Below, piece after piece: positions 60,072 through 64,000 of a stretch of 64,000 nucleotides of DNA. Both the position numbers and the translations under genes were made by a program. Under the pieces are notes generated by a model. It searched no databases. It worked only from the letters and a program-made list of their open reading frames with translations, and was not told the DNA's origin. Numbering within the stretch: the first letter of the stretch is position 1; each line of letters begins with the position of its first letter. This DNA comes from Pelagibacterium sp. 26DY04 (GTDB lineage Bacteria > Pseudomonadota > Alphaproteobacteria > Rhizobiales > Devosiaceae): the NCBI RefSeq assembly GCF_031202305.1, contig NZ_CP101731.1:310001-374000 (forward strand), written 5' to 3'.

Positions 60072-61216
60072 CGACAATATCGATTTCCGGCGCGCCGATC
60101 TTCGATGGCGAGACCTGGCACGAGGGGCGGGCGCTGCTTGCCGCCGATGGCGTCGTGAGCGGTATCGTGCCGCTGGAGGATGTTCCCGCCGATGCCGAAC
60201 GGATCGAATTGGCCGGGGGCATGCTGGTGCCCGGCTTTGTCGACCTGCAGGTGAATGGCGCGGGTGGGGTGCTGTTCAATGAGGACCGTACGGTCGAAGG
60301 GCTGGAGCGGCTTTGCGCGGCCAATTTCCAGTTCGGCACCACGGCGCTGTTGCCGACGCTGGTGACCGATACGCGGGAAGTGACGCGCGAGGCGCTCGAT
60401 GCGGGTATCGCGGCCCATGCGGCGGGCGTCAAAGGTTTTGCCGGGCTCCATATCGAGGGGCCGCATCTTTCCGTGGCGCGCAAGGGTGCGCACAATCCCG
60501 ATTATATCCGGCCCATGGAGGAGGCCGATCTCGCGGCCCTGCTCGACACGCGGGCGAAAATGCCGGCCCTGCTCACCACCGTGGCCGTGGAATCGGTTGC
60601 GCCCGATCAGATTGCCCGGCTCGCGGCAGGGGGGGTGACGGTTTCGCTGGGTCATTCCGATACCGGACACGCGGGCGCGGTGGCCGCATTTGATGCGGGC
60701 GCTTCGATGGTGACGCATCTGTTCAACGCCATGAGCCAGTTGGGCAATCGCGAGCCGGGGCTGGTGGGGGCGGCGCTCAGCCAGGGCGTCTGGGCCGGGC
60801 TGATCGCCGACGGCATCCATGTCGATCCGGCAAGCATCGGGGTGGCGCTGCGGGCCAAGACCGGGCCGGGCAGGATCTTCCTTGTGACCGACGCCATGTC
60901 GCCCATGGGGACCGATATGGACGGATTTACTCTTAACGACCGCCGGATCGTACGGGCCGATGGAGCCTTGCGGCTGGCCGATGGGACATTGGCGGGGGCC
61001 GATCTCACCATGATCGAGGCGGTGCGGTATATGTACCGCACTCTGGGATTGTCGCTCGACGAAGTGCTCAGGATGGCATCGCATTATCCGGCGCAGGCGA
61101 TAGACGCCGGCGCGATGGGGCATCTGGGCGCCGGCGCAGCGGCGTCGATGGTGCACCTGTCCGATGGGGTGGAGGTGGCAGGTGTTTGGGTGAAGGGCGA
61201 GAGGGTGGTGGGGTAG
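60068..61216 (+). CDS. nagA: N-acetylglucosamine-6-phosphate deacetylase
   Basis: NagA turns GlcNAc-6-P into GlcN-6-P and acetate. The 382-residue product contains PGFVDLQVNGAGGVLFN (a Gln-x-Asn pair, as in E. coli NagA, where many homologues have His-x-His), LHIEGPHLS with the metal glutamate, SLGHSDTGH, THLFNAMSQLGNREPGLVGAAL and LVTDAMSPMGTDM with the catalytic aspartate. It is translationally coupled to the SIS gene. It connects MurQ product to central metabolism. Confidence 0.95.
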   Translation: MTTISISGAPIFDGETWHEGRALLAADGVVSGIVPLEDVPADAERIELAGGMLVPGFVDLQVNGAGGVLFNEDRTVEGLERLCAANFQFGTTALLPTLVTDTREVTREALDAGIAAHAAGVKGFAGLHIEGPHLSVARKGAHNPDYIRPMEEADLAALLDTRAKMPALLTTVAVESVAPDQIARLAAGGVTVSLGHSDTGHAGAVAAFDAGASMVTHLFNAMSQLGNREPGLVGAALSQGVWAGLIADGIHVDPASIGVALRAKTGPGRIFLVTDAMSPMGTDMDGFTLNDRRIVRADGALRLADGTLAGADLTMIEAVRYMYRTLGLSLDEVLRMASHYPAQAIDAGAMGHLGAGAAASMVHLSDGVEVAGVWVKGERVVG

Positions 61217-61247
61217 GCCGCTGACGGTGGGGATTGTGCTGGCTCAG

Positions 61248-61291
61248 CGCCCCCTCATCCCCGCCCCTTCTCCCACCAGGGGAGAAGGGGC
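61248..61291. repeat. intergenic repeat, CCCTCATCCCC type
   Basis: The element CGCCCCCTCATCCCCGCCCC ends in CTTCTCCC ACCAGG GGAGAAGG. It is a shortened copy of the repeat at 46757-46809 and lies between nagA and the convergent Rrf2 gene. Confidence 0.7.
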
Positions 61292-61352
61292 TCTCCTTGC
61301 GGTGCCAGTGCTCCTGCTTAAGCGCTGCCCGAGTTGTCCTCTCAACGGCGTT

Positions 61353-61802
61353 TCACGCACTCACTGCCCGGTCCAGCACGTCCATCTCGCCGACGGCGTC
61401 GGCGAGGGTCGTGCGGTCGAGGACGGCGCGCGTGGCGTCGGTGACCTTGGAGAAGACGTGGCGGATTTCGCAATCGGCCTCGCTCTTGCAATCGATGCAG
61501 CGGCGATAAGCAATTTTCGAAAGGCATGGGAGCGGGGCGATGGGGCCGTCGATGATGCGCAACACCTCCCCGAAGCTGATCTGGCCGGGGGCCTTGAGCA
61601 GCAGATAGCCGCCCGACTTGCCGCGCTTGGACATGACGATGCCGTTGCGCTTGAGTTCGAGCAGGATCTGTTCGAGGAATTTTTTCGGGATGTCCTGATC
61701 GGCGGCGATTTCCGAGATCATAAGGCTTTCGCCCTCGCCGGCGCGAGTGAGCGCCACAAGCGCACGCAACGCGTAGCGGGCTTTCTGCGAGATCATCGAC
61801 AC
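61353..61802 (-). CDS. Rrf2-family iron-sulfur transcriptional regulator
   Basis: A regulator of about 149 residues. The winged helix opens with SQKARYALRALVALTRAGEG, and ISEIAADQDIPKKFLEQILLELKRNGIV follows. The C-terminal part has clustered cysteines (PCLSKIAYRRCIDCKSEADCEIR) that can hold an iron-sulfur cluster, as in RirA and IscR. The frame extends to 61841; a GTG at 61802 after AAAGGAG and an ATG at 61796 are closer to the family start. It is monocistronic and convergent with nagA. Confidence 0.85.
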   Translation of the reverse strand: MSMISQKARYALRALVALTRAGEGESLMISEIAADQDIPKKFLEQILLELKRNGIVMSKRGKSGGYLLLKAPGQISFGEVLRIIDGPIAPLPCLSKIAYRRCIDCKSEADCEIRHVFSKVTDATRAVLDRTTLADAVGEMDVLDRAVSA

Positions 61803-61953
61803 GGAAACGCGCGCTCCTTTCGAAAGAGGTGAGGCAACCACGGCAGTCCTGTCATAATTGCCGCGGCAAATGGGCGCAAGGACTATACCACTTGACCTTT
61901 CGTCGAGGTTTCGCGTTGGGTGCGATCAGGCGGGAGTTCGAAAGGAGGGCGCC

Positions 61954-62301
61954 ATGGCGCGGGCGACGGGAATTGGAGGCGTGTTCTTTCGCGCCGGCGA
62001 CATCGAGGCGCTGGCCAGATGGTATGAAACCCATCTGGGCGTCACGGGCTTTTGGGAGCAGGAGGCGGGAATGACCGTTTTTGCCCCATTCCGGCGGGAC
62101 ACCGATTATTTCCCGCCGGACAAGCAGTGGATGATCAATTTCCGCGTCGACGATCTCACAGCGCTCATGGACGAGCTTGCCGCGGCCGGCATCGCCATCG
62201 AGACGCGGGCCGAGTGGGATACGCCCGAGACCGGGCGCTTTGCGCGCATCCATGATCCGGACGGCAATCCGATCGAGCTTTGGGAGCCGCCGGCGGGGTG
62301 A
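61954..62301 (+). CDS. VOC-family (glyoxalase/bleomycin resistance) protein
   Basis: A single-module VOC protein of 115 residues. It begins IGGVFFRAGDIEALARWYETHLGV and ends RIHDPDGNPIELWEPP, where the glutamate would bind metal. The middle has an INFRVDDLTALMDELAAAGI block. The ATG at 61954 has GGAGG upstream; the longer frame starts in non-coding sequence. Substrate is not predictable; glyoxalase-like or dioxygenase-like roles occur in the family. Confidence 0.9.
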   Translation: MARATGIGGVFFRAGDIEALARWYETHLGVTGFWEQEAGMTVFAPFRRDTDYFPPDKQWMINFRVDDLTALMDELAAAGIAIETRAEWDTPETGRFARIHDPDGNPIELWEPPAG

Positions 62302-62331
62302 TCTCGGCGCTGGAGTGGCTGGTGCCGCGCC

Positions 62332-62350
62332 TCCGGGAACAAGTCCCGGA
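62332..62350. repeat. REP-like hairpin (variant of TCAAG family)
   Basis: TCCGGGA and TCCCGGA form a stem around ACAAG, 30 bases after the VOC stop. It is close in sequence to the elements at 43802-43900, with one changed loop base. Confidence 0.6.
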
Positions 62351-62413
62351 ATGTCAGGCAGAGGTGTGGGCGGCTGTGCCGGACGACCGCCGCGTCGCCG
62401 GAAACCGGATGCC

Positions 62414-63361
62414 CTAGCGGCCGGCGGCGGAGAGTGCTTGGATCTGGTCGGCGGTGAGCTCGAGCCGGGCGCCGCGGGCGAGGCTTTCCACCTGCTCGAC
62501 CGAAGTCGCCGAGGCGATGGGGGCCGTGACGCCAGGCTGGGCGGCGAGCCAAGCCAGTGCGATTTCCGCATGGCTGGCGCCGGTCTCCCCGGCCACCTTG
62601 TCCATGGCGGCGAGGATGGCAAAGCCCTTCTCGTTGAGATATTTGCCCATGGCGCCACCGCGCTGGGATTTGTCGAAATCGGCCTTGCTGCGGTATTTGC
62701 CGGTGAGGAACCCCGAGGCGAGGCCGTAATAGACGATCACTCCGATCTTTTCGGCCAGCACCAGCTCCTGCACCTCGCTCTCGAAGCTCTCGCGCGAATA
62801 GAGATTGTATTCGTTTTCCAGCACCTGATAGCGCGGCAGGCTTTCGCTGGCCGAGACCTCGAGCGCCGCCGAGAGCAGGGGCGCATCGTAGTTCGAGCAG
62901 CCGATATGGCCGACCTTGCCGCTCTCGATCAGCTTTTCGAAGGCGCGCAGCGTTTCTTCATGGGTGACCTCGGGGTCGGGCCAATGGGCGAAATAGAGAT
63001 CGATGTGATCGACGCCGAGCCGGCGCAGCGAGGCTTCGCAGGCCTGTTCGACATAGGCGGCCGAAAGATCCTTTTCGTCCCGGTCGAGACGTGTGCCGAC
63101 CTTGGTGGCGATGGCCATCTTGTGGCGGTCGCCGCGTGATTTGAGCCAATTGCCGATGATGGTTTCCGAGACGCCGCCCGGATTGCCCGGCACCCATTTG
63201 GAATAGGAATCGGCGGTGTCGATCATTGTGAAACCCTCCCCGGCATAGGCGTCGAGCACCGCAAAGCTCTGCGCTTCATCCAGCGTCCAGCCGAAGACAT
63301 TGCCGCCCAGAACCAGCGGTTCGATGGAAATGGACGTTTGGCCGAGGCGGCGGAGGGGCAT
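62414..63361 (-). CDS. aldo/keto reductase
   Basis: An NADPH-dependent oxidoreductase of 315 residues with the (beta/alpha)8 fold. Catalytic tetrad candidates are Asp in MIDTADSYSKW, Tyr in the same loop, Lys in ATKVGTRL and His in YFAHWPDP. Further features are GHIGCSNYDAPLL and an ASATSVEQVE cofactor segment near the C-terminus. AAGGAG precedes the ATG at 63361, so the longer frame is not used. Its substrate is unknown. Confidence 0.93.
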   Translation of the reverse strand: MPLRRLGQTSISIEPLVLGGNVFGWTLDEAQSFAVLDAYAGEGFTMIDTADSYSKWVPGNPGGVSETIIGNWLKSRGDRHKMAIATKVGTRLDRDEKDLSAAYVEQACEASLRRLGVDHIDLYFAHWPDPEVTHEETLRAFEKLIESGKVGHIGCSNYDAPLLSAALEVSASESLPRYQVLENEYNLYSRESFESEVQELVLAEKIGVIVYYGLASGFLTGKYRSKADFDKSQRGGAMGKYLNEKGFAILAAMDKVAGETGASHAEIALAWLAAQPGVTAPIASATSVEQVESLARGARLELTADQIQALSAAGR

Positions 63362-63408
63362 GGGAAGCTCCTTTTTACACTGGAGGGGCAGGAGGAGGGG
63401 CGGGCTGG

Positions 63409-64000
63409 TCAATCCCGGCGCGGCGGAAAGGTGGAATGGAAATGTTCGAGCCCCTCGGGGGTAAACAGCACGGCGCGGCTTTTGGCGTCGCGCCGGGCCC
63501 AGCCCAGGGTTTCGATGCGGGAAAACAGCGCGCGGCCAAGGCTGCCGGCCAGATGCGAGCGGCGCTCGCTCCAGTCGAGGCATTCGCGGCAAAGCGCGCC
63601 GCGCGCGCGACCGAGCGCGCCAAGATCGATGCCGAAGGCTTCAAGGAACGAAACCCCTTGTGGCGAGACGCCCAAACCATCGGCGGAGAGTTCGAGCACC
63701 TGCCGGGCGCGAAGGCTTTCGAACATCTGCACGCCCAGATCGCCGGCCAGATGGTTGTAGCAGACCCGCGCGGTGCGCAGGGCGGTGTCGGCAGGGCCGG
63801 TGCGGGTGCGCAGATGGCCGGAGCGGGCGGCAAGGCCCATGAGCGTTTCGAGCGCGCTCGCCACATCGGAACTGGCCAGGGCGAAGTAGCGATGCCGGCC
63901 TTGGCGGCGCATGACCAGCATGCCGCCCTCGCGCAGCTTGCCCAGATGGGCGCTGGCGGTTTGCAGTGTGATGCCCGCTTCCGAGGCGAGCTCGGTTGCG
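63409..64000 (-). CDS. ArsR-family transcriptional regulator, 5' end beyond the window
   Basis: The frame stays open to the right edge of the window, so the N-terminus is missing. The visible start ATELASEAGITLQTASAHLGKLREGGMLVMRRQGRHRYFAL is the DNA-binding winged helix of ArsR regulators, with the recognition helix at TLQTASAHLGKL. The C-terminal extension of about 130 residues has clustered cysteines in ALCRECLDWSERRSHLAGSLG. Extended ArsR proteins of this kind often sit with aldo/keto reductases and other redox genes, as here. An internal ATG at 63921 would cut the DNA-binding helix and is rejected. Confidence 0.85.
   Translation of the reverse strand, partial: ATELASEAGITLQTASAHLGKLREGGMLVMRRQGRHRYFALASSDVASALETLMGLAARSGHLRTRTGPADTALRTARVCYNHLAGDLGVQMFESLRARQVLELSADGLGVSPQGVSFLEAFGIDLGALGRARGALCRECLDWSERRSHLAGSLGRALFSRIETLGWARRDAKSRAVLFTPEGLEHFHSTFPPRRD

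Overview
The window looks like a chromosomal segment of an alphaproteobacterium of the order Hyphomicrobiales, most like Devosia or Pelagibacterium (Devosiaceae). The evidence is high GC, codon use dominated by C/G third positions, many binding-protein-dependent sugar and peptide transporters, an Rrf2 regulator and a smoEFGK-like polyol locus. The taxon is an inference from gene content; no rRNA is present.

Layout. 1-5966: a CAP-domain lipoprotein, two small secreted proteins, a GT25 glycosyltransferase and DNA polymerase I (polA). 5977-7478: an AT-richer foreign gene directly behind polA, a frameshifted reverse transcriptase of the defence-associated (UG/Abi, DRT-like) kind. 7498-11374: a membrane protein, an MFS carrier and a divergent threonine-synthase-like PLP enzyme. 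11504-23974: a XRE-cupin regulator and an Ldh2-family imine/keto-acid reductase face an eight-gene operon made of a peptide-type binding protein, HyuA and HyuB hydantoinase/oxoprolinase subunits, a DppBCDF-like ABC transporter and an M20 amidohydrolase. This reads as uptake and ring-opening of a cyclic amide or amino-acid derivative.

24138-33761 is a minus-strand operon: a GntR regulator with a perfect 20-bp palindrome upstream, a TctCBA tripartite tricarboxylate transporter, DapA-family and HpcH/HpaI-family aldolases, a PfkB kinase, an FGGY kinase and an L-fucose-isomerase-like enzyme. I cannot match it to a known pathway as a set. 33936-36622 holds a PQQ-dependent dehydrogenase with an Asp-x-Asp lanthanide-type signature and an associated periplasmic binding protein. 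37244-40338 has tRNA-Ser(GGA), a small membrane protein, msrA, a DUF2799-type lipoprotein, a 1-Cys peroxiredoxin and a SelW/Rdx protein. 40788-50620 holds a degenerate sugar transferase followed by a polyol locus: SorC regulator, smoEFGK-like ABC transporter, mannitol dehydrogenase, HAD phosphatase and FGGY kinase. A frameshifted dienelactone hydrolase follows it.

51563-61216 is an amino-sugar locus. On the minus strand are murQ, an ABC transporter and a Gfo/Idh oxidoreductase. Divergently lie a GntR/HutC regulator, a GlmS-type SIS isomerase/deaminase and nagA. Together they can turn MurNAc-6-P into GlcNAc-6-P, GlcN-6-P and Fru-6-P, but no amino-sugar kinase is visible. 61353-64000 ends with an Rrf2 iron-sulfur regulator, a VOC protein, an aldo/keto reductase and the 3' part of an ArsR regulator.

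Two families of intergenic repeats (REP-like TCAAG hairpins, and CCCTCATCCGCCCC-type elements) are concentrated in the last third. No CRISPR, transposase or prophage genes were seen.
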